Assembly: GCF_003605405.2 (NCBI RefSeq)
Contig: NZ_QYTW02000015.1
Location: 53,308 to 117,307, forward strand
DNA length: 64,000 nucleotides
Direction: 5' to 3'
DNA from: Siminovitchia terrae
GTDB lineage: Bacteria; Bacillota; Bacilli; Bacillales; Bacillaceae_C
This document shows, piece after piece, positions 55,405 to 64,000 of the stretch (position 1 is the stretch's first letter; each line of letters begins with the position of its first letter). The notes beneath the pieces were generated by a model that saw nothing but the letters and a program-made list of their open reading frames with translations, ran no database searches and had not been told where the DNA came from. A program made the translations under genes and the position numbers.

Positions 55405-55599
55405 ATCAAATGCGTCTTGGCGTATTTGCGCCCAGATTTTATCGAGCTCCGCTCGATAAATTTCCTCTAAAAATCTGTGATATCCAACGGAGGCTTTAAC
55501 TTTATTCAGCCGGGGTTTGCCCCCCACTGAATGGAATACCAATAGGCATTTATCTCACCACTTACAGAAGTGGGAGGACTTCTGCTGAATGAAGTTAAA
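55405..55599 (+). repeat. 190-bp hairpin repeat, copy I
   Basis: Full-length. Its final GTTAAA includes the stop codon (TAA on the minus strand) of the VOC gene. Confidence 0.9.
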
Positions 55600-56038
55600 A
55601 ATCATGCACAGTTACACAAAGCTGGATAACGATTCCATATGGATCTCGAATAATCGCATATCCAGGACTAAATACATTTTCTTTAAAGGGCATTAAAACA
55701 GTAACTTTCTCATGTTGAACAAGAGATTCATACAGATTTTGAATAACATTCTTATCTTTAGATTGTATACACAATGAAGAGCTATTGCCTAATTGCCAAG
55801 GCCGCGAAGTGTCCATTTCTTCCTCTGCAATCATTAGTTTATTCGCGCCTATTTCCAAAACAGAATGTGTAATATAGTCATCTTGGCCCTCTTCATAACT
55901 AAAATGAGGATTCATTTCCTTCATTTCTTTGTAGTTTTTCTTAAAAAGAACTTTAGCTCCTAAGTATTTTTCATAAAATGTAATGGCTGCCGCTGCATCG
56001 CCGTTCAAAGATAAAAACGGGATTACTTCAACTTTCAT
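55595..56038 (-). CDS. VOC-family (PhnB/glyoxalase-like) protein
   Basis: 147-residue protein of the vicinal-oxygen-chelate fold: MKVEVIPFLSLNGDAAAAITFYEKYLGAKVLF at the N-terminus and GYAIIRDPYGIVIQLCV at the C-terminus, as in PhnB-type proteins. The metal-binding role is not certain, since the usual His/Glu ligands are incomplete to my eye. It is divergent from the WYL regulator gene, its probable controller. The stop codon is provided by repeat copy I. Confidence 0.82.
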   Translation of the reverse strand: MKVEVIPFLSLNGDAAAAITFYEKYLGAKVLFKKNYKEMKEMNPHFSYEEGQDDYITHSVLEIGANKLMIAEEEMDTSRPWQLGNSSSLCIQSKDKNVIQNLYESLVQHEKVTVLMPFKENVFSPGYAIIRDPYGIVIQLCVTVHDF

Positions 56039-56126
56039 TTTATTGCCTCCCTCACTATTCTTGATTACACTTACAGTATAGTAAATAAAGGTGACAATTT
56101 AAGGCACCATTAAGAGGTGTTTTTTT

Positions 56127-57065
56127 ATGAAAAAATCAGAGCGTCTCAATCAAATGCTGCGCTTCATTCATCAACAACAACATTTTACCCTTCAAGATTT
56201 AATGCAAGAATTTCAAATTTCAAAGAGAACAGCGTTGAGAGATATCGCTTCATTGGAGGAATTAGGTGCGCCAATTTATGCAGAATATGGCCGCTATGGG
56301 GGATATCGTCTGCTTAATCACATGCAGCTCCCTCCCATTTCTTTTAGCAGTCAAGAAATCTACGCACTTTATTTTGCAATGCAAGCCCTTCGAAGCTTTT
56401 CAAATTTACCGTTTCAAGTATCTTTTCATTCCATACATGAAAAATTTATAAGCGAATTATCGGAAAGCCAAAGACAAGAAATAGAGAGAATGCAAAATAG
56501 AATATCCTTTCGACATACTGAGCAAATCAAAGATAGTGCGCATCTAGATATTTTATTAATGGCAGCTGTTAAAAACAGCGTTTTAAAAATAGAGTATCAA
56601 AAAGCTCACCAAAAGAGCACTCGTCATATTCAACCAATCTCTATTTATTCAATGAAAGGCTATTGGTATTGTCAGGCTTATGATATTAGTAAAAAAGCTT
56701 ACCGTGTTTTCCGTTGTGATCATATAACATCCGCTGAATTAACGGATATTCACCCTTTAGAAGATTTAAATGAAATGGACATGCAAAATGCTCATTCACT
56801 TTGGAAACCGTCCGAACAAGCAGTCCAATTTAAATGTGCAATAAATCAGACAGGGATAGAGCAATTTCAACAAGAGCATTATCCTTCAATGAAGTTAATC
56901 TATGAGACAGAGAGTACATTTATTGTTGGTTGGTATGAGCCAAACGAAGTTGATTTCATCGTTAAATATCTTTCAGGGTTTGGAAAATCCATAAAGATCA
57001 TTGAGCCTATTATTTTAAAAGAAAGATTGAGACAGTACTATAGGGATTTACTTGATCATATATAG
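56127..57065 (+). CDS. WYL-domain transcriptional regulator (YafY-like)
   Basis: 312-residue regulator. The N-terminal DeoR-type helix-turn-helix (RLNQMLRFIHQQQHFTLQDLMQEFQISKRTALRDIASLEELGAPI) is followed by a WYL domain (VLKIEYQKAHQKSTRHIQPISIYSMKGYWYCQAYD) and a C-terminal extension. WYL domains sense small ligands or nucleic acids. Divergent from the VOC gene with 88 bp between. ATG after AAGAGGTG. Confidence 0.87.
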   Translation: MKKSERLNQMLRFIHQQQHFTLQDLMQEFQISKRTALRDIASLEELGAPIYAEYGRYGGYRLLNHMQLPPISFSSQEIYALYFAMQALRSFSNLPFQVSFHSIHEKFISELSESQRQEIERMQNRISFRHTEQIKDSAHLDILLMAAVKNSVLKIEYQKAHQKSTRHIQPISIYSMKGYWYCQAYDISKKAYRVFRCDHITSAELTDIHPLEDLNEMDMQNAHSLWKPSEQAVQFKCAINQTGIEQFQQEHYPSMKLIYETESTFIVGWYEPNEVDFIVKYLSGFGKSIKIIEPIILKERLRQYYRDLLDHI

Positions 57066-57179
57066 AGCTTCCTTGTGAAATCATTTCTATAGATAGATTC
57101 ATTTTAGAGTACAGTAGCAAAACCCCAATATCCGTGAATTTGTATGCAATGCCTTATATACGATGTGCGTCCAACCATG

Positions 57180-57213
57180 AAAAAAAGCCAAGGGTTTACC
57201 CTCGGCTTTTTCC
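57180..57213 (-). terminator. terminator at the 3' end of the DUF1641 gene
   Basis: AAAAGCCGAGGG/CCCTTGGCTTTTTT with a four-base loop. It overlaps the last codons of the gene ending at 57196. Confidence 0.8.
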
Positions 57214-57762
57214 CTTTTCTGGCTCCTGCGTCCCTACTGTGTTCACGGAAGGCTCTGCTGGGGCTGGTTCGTTTTTTTCCAAATGGCTGACATCTGTCCC
57301 CATACCCCTTAGAAATTCCAACAGCAAGGTGATCGACCGATTGATTTCAGGATCTCGTAATGCTCGTGCCATACCAAGATAGCCTGTTTTTTCCGCTTCT
57401 TTATCTTCTATTTCCGCAACTCTAGCGATTCCCGCATTTATTTTTAATAAAATCGGCTCTAGCTGGGTCACGTTGATCATACCGATTGTTCCTATAAGCA
57501 AAAGGAGATTTTTAATAGAATTTTTATTTTCGGGCATATTTGCTAAATTTACCGCTATGTCCAGCACTTTGTCCCCTTGTCCAAGCAACCCTTTGGCTAT
57601 GTCGAGAATCCCTCGTTGTTTCAAGTAACCAATGACCTCTATGACTTCCATTATTGAGTCTTTATTGGCCAAAAGAGCCTCTTCAATTTCCAGAAAATCT
57701 TTCCTTTCTTGGGTTTCTGCATCAATCTGCTTAAATTGAATGTTTTTAATCGGCTCAGCCAT
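57196..57762 (-). CDS. DUF1641 protein (YrhD/YjgD-like), formate dehydrogenase partner
   Basis: 188-residue DUF1641 protein. The central helical region DKVLDIAVNLANMPENKNSIKNLLLLIGTIGMINVTQLEPILLKINAGIARV matches YrhD/YjgD, which are always beside a formate dehydrogenase alpha subunit in Bacillus. Its role, perhaps subunit or chaperone, is not established. ATG after AAGGGGCTGAAGACTA; it overlaps the end of the dehydrogenase gene by eight bases, so the two are coupled. Confidence 0.85.
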   Translation of the reverse strand: MAEPIKNIQFKQIDAETQERKDFLEIEEALLANKDSIMEVIEVIGYLKQRGILDIAKGLLGQGDKVLDIAVNLANMPENKNSIKNLLLLIGTIGMINVTQLEPILLKINAGIARVAEIEDKEAEKTGYLGMARALRDPEINRSITLLLEFLRGMGTDVSHLEKNEPAPAEPSVNTVGTQEPEKGKSRG

Positions 57763-60715
57763 TAGTCTTCAGCCCCTTCCCTTTCACAAAATGACCAGGG
57801 AAACTATAATCAGCTCTTGCCCATTTCCTCTCGACCTCTACCCCTTTTTGAGGATTCGGATTTCCAAAACGGTGATTGATTCTTGGTAGAGGGTCTTCCC
57901 CTTTCTTCTCGACTATTTCCATTTTCACCATGATATCTTTATATGCCGGAGTATCCGTATCCTTATCGGCGAAACTGCTTGTCAATAGGTTGATGGCCGC
58001 ATTCCCAGCATCATTCATTGGCAGGTATACTTCCTTCCCTTTTACGCGGTCCGTCACATGACATTTGACAACTGCCTGGCCATATGGAGATATAAGCCTG
58101 ACAAGTGTTCCGCTGGCAAGTCCTCTTTCTTTTGCAAGTTCGGAAGAGACTTCCAAGAAAACACTCGGTGTTTTTGATGAAATCCCCTTGGAACGGTATG
58201 TGAGATTCCCTTCGTGGAAATGCTCCAGCAAACGTCCATTATTAAGATGGATGTCGTACTCCTCCTCATATTCAAGCGGCGTTGTCCATTTAACCGGGAA
58301 CAGGTTTGCTTTTTTATCCGGGAACGGAAAACCGTCTGTGAAAAGAAGTGGTGTGTCCGTACCGTCTTCTTTTACAGGCCATTGGAGCGTATTATACCCT
58401 TCCAGCAATTCGTACCTTACACCAGCAAACAAAGGCGCTAGCTTCGCCGCTTCTTCCATGATTTCACTTGGATGCTCATATTTCCAACCTGCACCAAGTT
58501 TGTTGGCGATTGCCATGATGATTTGCCAGTCAGGCTTTGAATCGCCAAGTGGTTCAAATACCTGATAAAGCCGTTGGAAACGTCGTTCAGTGTTTGTAAA
58601 AGTCCCCTCTTTCTCAAGACTGGGAGAAGCAGGCAGGATAACATCGGCGTATTCAGCCGTTTTTGAAAAGAAAATATCCTGGACAACGAAGAAATCAAGT
58701 TTTTCAACCCCAGCTTGGACATAGTTAATATTGGAATCGACCAAAGCCATTTCTTCACCCTTTAAATATAGAGCCCTTAATGTTCCGGCATGCATCGCGT
58801 CCACCATTTCGTGGTTGTTTAAGCCTGGGTGCTCGGGAATTTCTGTTCCCCAAGCCTTAGAATATTTGGCACGTACTTTGGAATCAGCCACTTTTTCATA
58901 AGCCGGTAACCTATCTGGCATGCTGCCAAAATCGCTTGCCCCCTGAACATTATTATGACCACGTAGCGGATACGAGCCGGTTCCCGGACGCCCGTAATTT
59001 CCTGTGATAAGCAATAGATTGGAAATTGCTGTACTTGTGTCACTTCCGCCCACCTGCTGCGTAACTCCCATGGCCCAAAGAACTGCAAGACTGTTGGATT
59101 CATGGATCATTTCTGCAATTTGGACTAGATCATCTTTGGAAACCCCTGTTACTTGTTCTGCATGTTCCAAGGTATATTCTTCCAGACTTCTATAGTATTC
59201 ATCATAGCCGTTTACTTTTTCATTGATAAAATCCTTATCCGCCCAGCCTTGATCAAGGATATATTTCGTAATGGCCGATAACCAGACAAGATCTGAAGAT
59301 GGGTTGGGTTTAATAAACTTGTCAGCCCTATGGGCCATCTCGTGTTCCCTTAAATCGGATACTACGAGCTTTTGCCCTTTGAGCTTGTGTGAGCGTTTGA
59401 CCCTAGTTGCCAGCACAGGGTGTGATTCCGCCGTGTTTGAACCAATGATTAGCACCATGCCCGCTTGTTCGATATCCTTAATGGACCCAGAGTCTCCACC
59501 ATAGCCCACTGTGCGGAACAATCCCATTGTGGCAGGAGACTGGCAATAGCGCGAGCAATTGTCGATATTGTTCGTTCCGATGACTCCTCTGGCCAGCTTC
59601 TGCATTAAATAGGACTCTTCATTCGTACATTTGGAGGAACTGATAAAACCTAATGAGTGGGCACCTGATTCTTTTTTGATAGCCGTCATTTTTTCCGCAA
59701 TCAAGTCTAGGGCCTCGTCCCATTCAGCTTCACGGAAAACTTCTCCTTCACGGATAAGCGGTTTGGTTAGACGTTCTTCACTGTTCACAAAGTCCCAGCC
59801 GAACTTCCCTTTGACGCATGTGGAAATTCCATTAGCTGGGGCATGAACATTCGGTTCCACTTTTAATATCTTCCTGCCTTTTGTCCAAATATCAAAGCTG
59901 CAGCCAACCCCACAATACGTACAAACTGTTTTCGTCTTTTTGATCCGTTCTTCCCTCATGGCAGATTCCATATCTGAAATGGCAAGAATAGAACCGTATC
60001 CCGTTTCTATATCCTTTGTCAGTTCAATCATCGGACGCAAGGTTTCCCGCTTTAATCCGGTCAAATATCCCGCTTCTCCTAACATTCCTTTTTCCATCAT
60101 GGCGTTGCAGGGACAGACGGTGGAACAGTGCCCGCATGAGACACAGGATGATTCATTGATTGGAACATCATTGTCCCAGATGACACGTGGATGCTCTCGC
60201 TCCCAATCAATCGATAACGTTTCGGTCACCTGGACGTTTTGGCATGCTTCCACACAACGGCCGCAAAGGATACATTGGTCGGGTTCATACCTATAAAAAG
60301 GATGTGAGTTGTCCTCTTCATAAGGTTTGGGTTCAAAGGGGATACTTTGATGGTTGATTTTCATATCTTTTACGGTGTTATGTACCTCGCAAGTGCCATT
60401 ATTGTAATCACAGACGGTACAATACAGCTCATGATTATGCAAAATTTGATCCATCGCAATGACTTGCGCTGCTTTGACTTCCTTCGTTTCCGTTTCTACA
60501 ACATCACCGCTTTTAATTTCCGTAGAGCAGGAGCGCACAAATTCGCCATTCACCTTCACAATACATGTGTCACACGTTTCAATCGCTCCCAGGCTCGGAT
60601 GGAAGCAAACATCTGGAATAGAAATATTAAGCGCTTTCAACATTTTCATTACAGTGCCTGACCCTGTAACCTGTATCCGTTCACCATCAATGGTCACTTT
60701 ATATTCCGATGTCAA
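57755..60715 (-). CDS. formate dehydrogenase alpha subunit (YrhE/YjgC type)
   Basis: 986-residue molybdo- or tungsto-pterin oxidoreductase that oxidises formate to CO2. Order: 2Fe-2S domain (Cys37, 48, 51, 63); His/Cys cluster HNHELYCTVC (Cys99, 102, 109); two 4Fe-4S sites (Cys148/151/154/158 and Cys191/194/197/201); then the bis-MGD domain with its own cluster (Cys265, 268, 272, 300). The Mo ligand is Cys391 in NCSRYCQSP, where E. coli FdhF has selenocysteine. TTG start, GGGAGA eight bases before. No quinone subunit is adjacent; electrons may go to a soluble acceptor. Confidence 0.92.
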   Translation of the reverse strand: MTSEYKVTIDGERIQVTGSGTVMKMLKALNISIPDVCFHPSLGAIETCDTCIVKVNGEFVRSCSTEIKSGDVVETETKEVKAAQVIAMDQILHNHELYCTVCDYNNGTCEVHNTVKDMKINHQSIPFEPKPYEEDNSHPFYRYEPDQCILCGRCVEACQNVQVTETLSIDWEREHPRVIWDNDVPINESSCVSCGHCSTVCPCNAMMEKGMLGEAGYLTGLKRETLRPMIELTKDIETGYGSILAISDMESAMREERIKKTKTVCTYCGVGCSFDIWTKGRKILKVEPNVHAPANGISTCVKGKFGWDFVNSEERLTKPLIREGEVFREAEWDEALDLIAEKMTAIKKESGAHSLGFISSSKCTNEESYLMQKLARGVIGTNNIDNCSRYCQSPATMGLFRTVGYGGDSGSIKDIEQAGMVLIIGSNTAESHPVLATRVKRSHKLKGQKLVVSDLREHEMAHRADKFIKPNPSSDLVWLSAITKYILDQGWADKDFINEKVNGYDEYYRSLEEYTLEHAEQVTGVSKDDLVQIAEMIHESNSLAVLWAMGVTQQVGGSDTSTAISNLLLITGNYGRPGTGSYPLRGHNNVQGASDFGSMPDRLPAYEKVADSKVRAKYSKAWGTEIPEHPGLNNHEMVDAMHAGTLRALYLKGEEMALVDSNINYVQAGVEKLDFFVVQDIFFSKTAEYADVILPASPSLEKEGTFTNTERRFQRLYQVFEPLGDSKPDWQIIMAIANKLGAGWKYEHPSEIMEEAAKLAPLFAGVRYELLEGYNTLQWPVKEDGTDTPLLFTDGFPFPDKKANLFPVKWTTPLEYEEEYDIHLNNGRLLEHFHEGNLTYRSKGISSKTPSVFLEVSSELAKERGLASGTLVRLISPYGQAVVKCHVTDRVKGKEVYLPMNDAGNAAINLLTSSFADKDTDTPAYKDIMVKMEIVEKKGEDPLPRINHRFGNPNPQKGVEVERKWARADYSFPGHFVKGKGLKTNG

Positions 60716-61040
60716 AATCCAACTCTCCCTTCATAATCATTAGAAAGTTCTGACTATAATTGAATCTACCATTTTAACGTGTATTTTTCAAAACAACGAC
60801 AGTTCATCACATTCAGTTTTACCCTCTTGAAGTGATAATAAACCATTCAGAAAGACGCAATTGCGGCAAGCACATGACGAATTATAGAAAATTGCTACTC
60901 AGCCATCACAATAGCGTCTAGTCAACTTGAGCAATCGCGCCCCTTAGAACGCAACGTTTAATTCTAAACTCACCCCATTGTCTTGCGAATCACACAAAAA
61001 AAAGACCCTCCCTCCATTTTGACAAATGGAGAAAAAATCC
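60716..61040. other. intergenic region between formate dehydrogenase and CarD-like gene
   Basis: No coding frame recognised. Near 61008-61032 a CTCCATTT/AAATGGAG hairpin with flanking A/T runs is the likely terminator of the CarD-like gene. Confidence 0.5.
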
Positions 61041-61514
61041 TTAACCCGGCAGCTGCAATAGACCCTCTGCCTGACTTTCAGTTATATTCTTGATCAAAGA
61101 CAGCTCACTAACAATCAATCGTTTCGCATTGTTCAGCATTTGTTTCTCGCTGGCGTTGAGCGGCTTTTCCTTATTCCGATACTGGAGATCACTCAGCACT
61201 TCAAGGCCGGCTTCAAACTCTCCTGTCTTTATTTTTTCCATGTTCGAACTGAATCTTTGTTTCCATGGGAGTTGGGGCTCATGCTCTGCGTCATAATAAT
61301 CCTCAAGCATTCTCTTTGCGGTCCGCCGGTCAATCACCGAACGCAAACCAGCTTTTGATGCTTTTTTTACGGGAAGCATTACATTCATATGACTGCTTGG
61401 AATTGTAATTGAGCAATATTTTTCCAGTTCTCCCCGAAACTCCTTTTCTTCAATGGCTGTCACAATACCTGCTCCGTGCATCGGATAAAAAACTTTATCA
61501 CCAACCTGGAACAA
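61041..61514 (-). CDS. CarD-family transcription regulator (YdeB-like)
   Basis: 157-residue CarD/TRCF-RID protein. The N-terminal FQVGDKVFYPMHGAGIVTAIEEKEF is the RNA-polymerase-interaction Tudor-like domain; the rest is helical (DNA binding) with WKQRFSSNMEKIKTGEFEAGLEVLSDLQYR. CarD proteins bind RNA polymerase and stabilise open promoter complexes. The TTG start is set by GGAGGTGG; five codons upstream another TTG is in frame. It stands alone. Confidence 0.87.
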   Translation of the reverse strand: MFQVGDKVFYPMHGAGIVTAIEEKEFRGELEKYCSITIPSSHMNVMLPVKKASKAGLRSVIDRRTAKRMLEDYYDAEHEPQLPWKQRFSSNMEKIKTGEFEAGLEVLSDLQYRNKEKPLNASEKQMLNNAKRLIVSELSLIKNITESQAEGLLQLPG

Positions 61515-61650
61515 ATTGTCCACCTCCAAATTTACTTACATGTTCATTATATCACAAATAAGTAAATTTGAAAAAATCTATATTTTATATCATAAAACCC
61601 AAAAGTCCAGTAAAATAAAGTTTTTTAGAAAAACTTTATTAAAGAGGAAG

Positions 61651-61844
61651 ATCAAATGCGCCTTGGCATATTTGCGCCCAGATTTTAACGAGCTCCGCTC
61701 GATAAATTTCCTTTGAAAATCTGTGGCATCCGCCGGAGGCTTTGACTTTATTCAGCCGGGGTTTGCCCCCCCACTGAATGGAATACCAAAGGCTTTCATC
61801 TCACCACTCACAGAAGTGGGAGACTTCTGCTGAATGAAGTTAAA
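61651..61844 (+). repeat. 190-bp hairpin repeat, copy J
   Basis: Full-length, 16 bp from the stop codon of the phosphodiesterase-like gene. The first stem is weakened by AACGAGC in place of ATCGAGC. Confidence 0.9.
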
Positions 61845-61859
61845 AGCTTAACCTCTCTT

Positions 61860-63440
61860 TTAGCTACTCTTATTTAAAAGCTTTAAAATCCAGGGATATA
61901 AATCGACGACTCTCATATGCTTTGGCTTCGTATCTGTCCCTGTGACGATCATTGGAATCAATGAATCCTGCTTGTGTATGGATCCATGTGCCGCACCTCC
62001 GGGATGAACTGGCGTCCCATCGCCAGCAAATTCAAAACCGGGTTTCGCGTCAACAATAATATAATTTCCAGAATGAGAATGTAAGGAAGTGTACAATCGT
62101 GCCAGTGCATCCGGATATGTGCCATATTCGATTTGAAAATTGTTTACTGAAAGGTCTAGAACAGAATATTCACCCCTTATTAACCATGATTGACCGTATT
62201 TATCATTAAAATCTCCATTTGGACGGAACGTTAATTTTTCTTTTTGACCACTTGTTGCTACATGCACATCCGAACCATTTTTCCAGGCAATCAGATTCAT
62301 TCGATCGTCTTTTTGAAGGGTTTTTACAATTTCTTCAAGTTCTATGTTTTGATCCAAATTATAAATGAAAGCCATCCTTTCATTGTATGCTATGACGATC
62401 TGATCATCTTTTTTTACCGGTTCCGTGATTTTGTGTATTTTATAAGAGTCCAACATCTTGTTTAAGTGGATTAAAGATTGACTTTTGTCTTCTCCTACCT
62501 TAGCTTGTCCGCTATCCCCCATTACAATCCAAGTGGCAGAGTCTAGTGCTTCGTCCCAAGATCCGTACGTTTTAAATACTTCCTGAAGCTGCCTATCTGT
62601 TTTTTCGATGGCGTCAATGTGATTCATTGGACCATCTTTATGAACATTTTTGTCAAGATCTGGGAAATAGGCAATGGTAAAAGCGGGTAGCTTCCCATTT
62701 TCAATTAAATATATTAGTTCGTGGGCGGAAAATTTATCATTAAATCCAAGCCTTTCCCAAGGTTGAGTGTTTTGATTATTTTTCGGGCTAAACTGCGCCA
62801 GTGCACCATAGGAAAATAAAAGTGGTGTTTTAATTTTCAAACTTTCGGGCATCATGTCCAACTTTGATAATGCTTTCGACAGGTTTAACGTCTTTTCTTC
62901 GTTTCCACGATAGACTAGTGCATTTATGGACGCACTTTGCGCCCCTTTCATCGCTAATACTTCATGAATGGTCTTTACGTCACGGCTTAAATGGGAATGA
63001 TTTAAATGATATAAATTGTCTTCTATCACGTTTTTAACTCCTAATTTAAACACTTCTTCTCTGGCACTTCCATAATTTACGAGCCGCTTTTCTTTTTCAT
63101 CATACCAAACAAGGCCGGGCACTCTATGCTTATTTGAATACGTACCAGTTAGAATGGAACTGTCGATCGTTACAGACATCGTTGGATAACTGCTAACCAT
63201 GTTTGAATAATAGTGGCCATGTTCAATTAAATATTTAAACGCCGGTGCACGACCTTCTTTAATTGCCTTGCGCAGAGGTTCATCCATTAAGGAATCAATC
63301 ATTAGAAGAATGACTGGATTTTCCGTTTTTGTAACAGCTTTTTGTTCCAAGGATTGATTTGCAGGTCTCATACCTCGTATCAGTAAGATGATTACTAAGA
63401 CCACGATTATAATGATTAACAAATACAACATCTTCTTCAT
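61860..63440 (-). CDS. membrane-anchored alkaline-phosphatase-superfamily protein
   Basis: 526-residue protein with one N-terminal membrane anchor (MLYLLIIIIVVLVIILLI) and an extracellular nucleotide-pyrophosphatase/phosphodiesterase-type domain. Metal and nucleophile positions are visible as LLMIDSLMD (first Asp), SSYPTMSVTIDSSILTG (Thr/Ser nucleophile), YFPDLDKNVH (Asp/His), MGDSGQ and, near the end, GAAHGS. The substrate may be phosphodiester, nucleotide or phosphono-lipid; not determinable. ATG at 63440; no close neighbours other than repeats. Regulatory signals are not evident. Confidence 0.8.
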   Translation of the reverse strand: MKKMLYLLIIIIVVLVIILLIRGMRPANQSLEQKAVTKTENPVILLMIDSLMDEPLRKAIKEGRAPAFKYLIEHGHYYSNMVSSYPTMSVTIDSSILTGTYSNKHRVPGLVWYDEKEKRLVNYGSAREEVFKLGVKNVIEDNLYHLNHSHLSRDVKTIHEVLAMKGAQSASINALVYRGNEEKTLNLSKALSKLDMMPESLKIKTPLLFSYGALAQFSPKNNQNTQPWERLGFNDKFSAHELIYLIENGKLPAFTIAYFPDLDKNVHKDGPMNHIDAIEKTDRQLQEVFKTYGSWDEALDSATWIVMGDSGQAKVGEDKSQSLIHLNKMLDSYKIHKITEPVKKDDQIVIAYNERMAFIYNLDQNIELEEIVKTLQKDDRMNLIAWKNGSDVHVATSGQKEKLTFRPNGDFNDKYGQSWLIRGEYSVLDLSVNNFQIEYGTYPDALARLYTSLHSHSGNYIIVDAKPGFEFAGDGTPVHPGGAAHGSIHKQDSLIPMIVTGTDTKPKHMRVVDLYPWILKLLNKSS

Positions 63441-63561
63441 CCTTTTTTCTTCCCTTTTTTAAGAAGTAGTATATCCGTTCATAAATAGCATACCTTTCAT
63501 ATTTAATCCTATTCTTTTCTAAATCATCATTTTACATGAAGTTCTAAATAACAAGAAGAAG

Positions 63562-63751
63562 ATCAAATGCGCCTTGGCGTATTTGCGCCCAGATTTTATC
63601 GAGCTCCTCTCGATAAATTTCCTTTGAAAATCTGTGGCATCCGCTGGAGGCTTTAACTTTATTCAGCCAGGATTTAAACCCCTACTGAATGGAATACCAA
63701 TAGGCTTTCATCTCACCACTTACAGAAGTGGGAGACTTCTGCTGAATGAAG
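63562..63751 (+). repeat. 190-bp hairpin repeat, copy K (tandem unit 1)
   Basis: First unit of a head-to-tail array. It ends GAATGAAG and passes directly into ATCAAATG of the next unit, without the usual TTAAA. First-stem variant GAGCTCCTCTC. Confidence 0.92.
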
Positions 63752-63941
63752 ATCAAATGTGCCTTGGCGTATTTGCGCCCAGATTTTATCGAGCTCCTCT
63801 CGATAAATTTCCTTTGAAAATCTGTGGCATCCGCCGGAGGCTTTAACTTTATTAAGCCAGGGTTTAAACCCACACTGAATGGAATACCAATAGGCTTTCA
63901 TCTCACCACTTACAGAAGTGGGAGGCTTCTGCTGAATGAAG
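63752..63941 (+). repeat. 190-bp hairpin repeat, copy L (tandem unit 2)
   Basis: Exactly 190 bp like unit K, carrying the same GAGCTCCTCTC variant, so K and L share a recent origin. Its GGGG arm reads GGGTTTAAACCC. Confidence 0.92.
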
Positions 63942-64000
63942 ATCAAATGCGCCTTGGCGTTTTTGCGCCCAGATTTTATCGAGCTCCGCTCGATAAATTT
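63942..64000 (+). repeat. 190-bp hairpin repeat, copy M (cut by window end)
   Basis: Third tandem unit, only its first 59 bases are inside the window. It has the consensus first stem (GCTCCGCTCGAT), unlike K and L. Confidence 0.9.

Noticed and set aside
57755..60715. Selenocysteine-containing formate dehydrogenase
   Set aside because: The active-site position is an ordinary Cys codon (NCSRYCQSP) and there is no in-frame TGA, so no selenocysteine is needed.
63562..64000. Tandem repeats considered as a CRISPR array
   Set aside because: Units are 190 bp, directly contiguous and without unique spacers; no cas genes are present.

Overview
The window looks like the chromosome of a member of the Bacillaceae (Bacillus in the broad sense). 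The evidence is gene content shared with B. subtilis: yunD and yunF, sufCDSUB, the yusE/yusF/gcvH/yusI group, fadNAE with fadM, the spore coat gene yusN, motPS, app-type peptide ABC genes, and a YrhD/YrhE-like formate dehydrogenase pair. Strong GGAGG ribosome sites, frequent TTG/GTG starts and AT-rich intergenic DNA agree with this. I cannot name the species. No tRNA, rRNA or CRISPR array was recognised.

Layout. 0-2.5 kb: yunD and yunF. 2.5-14.6 kb: an accessory stretch of single genes (MFS pump, butanediol dehydrogenase, GNAT, YdeI-like, YcdB-like, HXXEE protein, TetR with a membrane protein) separated by decayed gene fragments, an IS200/IS605-like hairpin and an integrase relic. 14.6-31.2 kb: conserved core on the minus strand: Fe-S assembly (sufCDSUB), yusF-yusE, gcvH, yusI, the MotPS stator with a SigD-like promoter, and fatty-acid beta-oxidation (fadN-fadA-fadE behind a FadR-type operator; fadM). 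31.3-32.0 kb: two spore coat genes. 32.4-46 kb: a catabolic island. One part is a LysR regulator divergent from a D-2-hydroxyacid dehydrogenase, a ureohydrolase and an SSS symporter. The next part is an aldehyde dehydrogenase, a wrecked aldoxime dehydratase, a nitrilase and an iron-type alcohol dehydrogenase. The last part is an operon (C-N hydrolase, cyclase-family hydrolase, second ureohydrolase, one-TM peptide, NCS1 permease) behind a near-perfect sigma-54 promoter with an upstream palindrome. 46-64 kb: a RodA-type protein, an lmo0937-type peptide, an ElaA-like acetyltransferase, an appDFABC-type peptide transporter, a VOC protein with a WYL regulator, formate dehydrogenase with its DUF1641 partner, a CarD-like regulator and a membrane-anchored phosphodiesterase-like enzyme.

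The most striking non-coding feature is a family of about 190-bp hairpin-rich repeats with 13 copies in 64 kb (three in a perfect tandem array at the right edge). Several abut gene 3' ends and two supply the stop codon of the neighbouring gene. A second, GC-rich composite repeat with identical 49-bp ends lies next to gcvH.

How the genes work together. The two ureohydrolases, two nitrilase-superfamily enzymes, cyclase-family hydrolase, aldehyde/alcohol dehydrogenases and two permeases suggest uptake and hydrolysis of guanidino-, amide- or nitrile-type nitrogen compounds, with sigma-54 control of one branch. The actual substrates cannot be read from the sequence.
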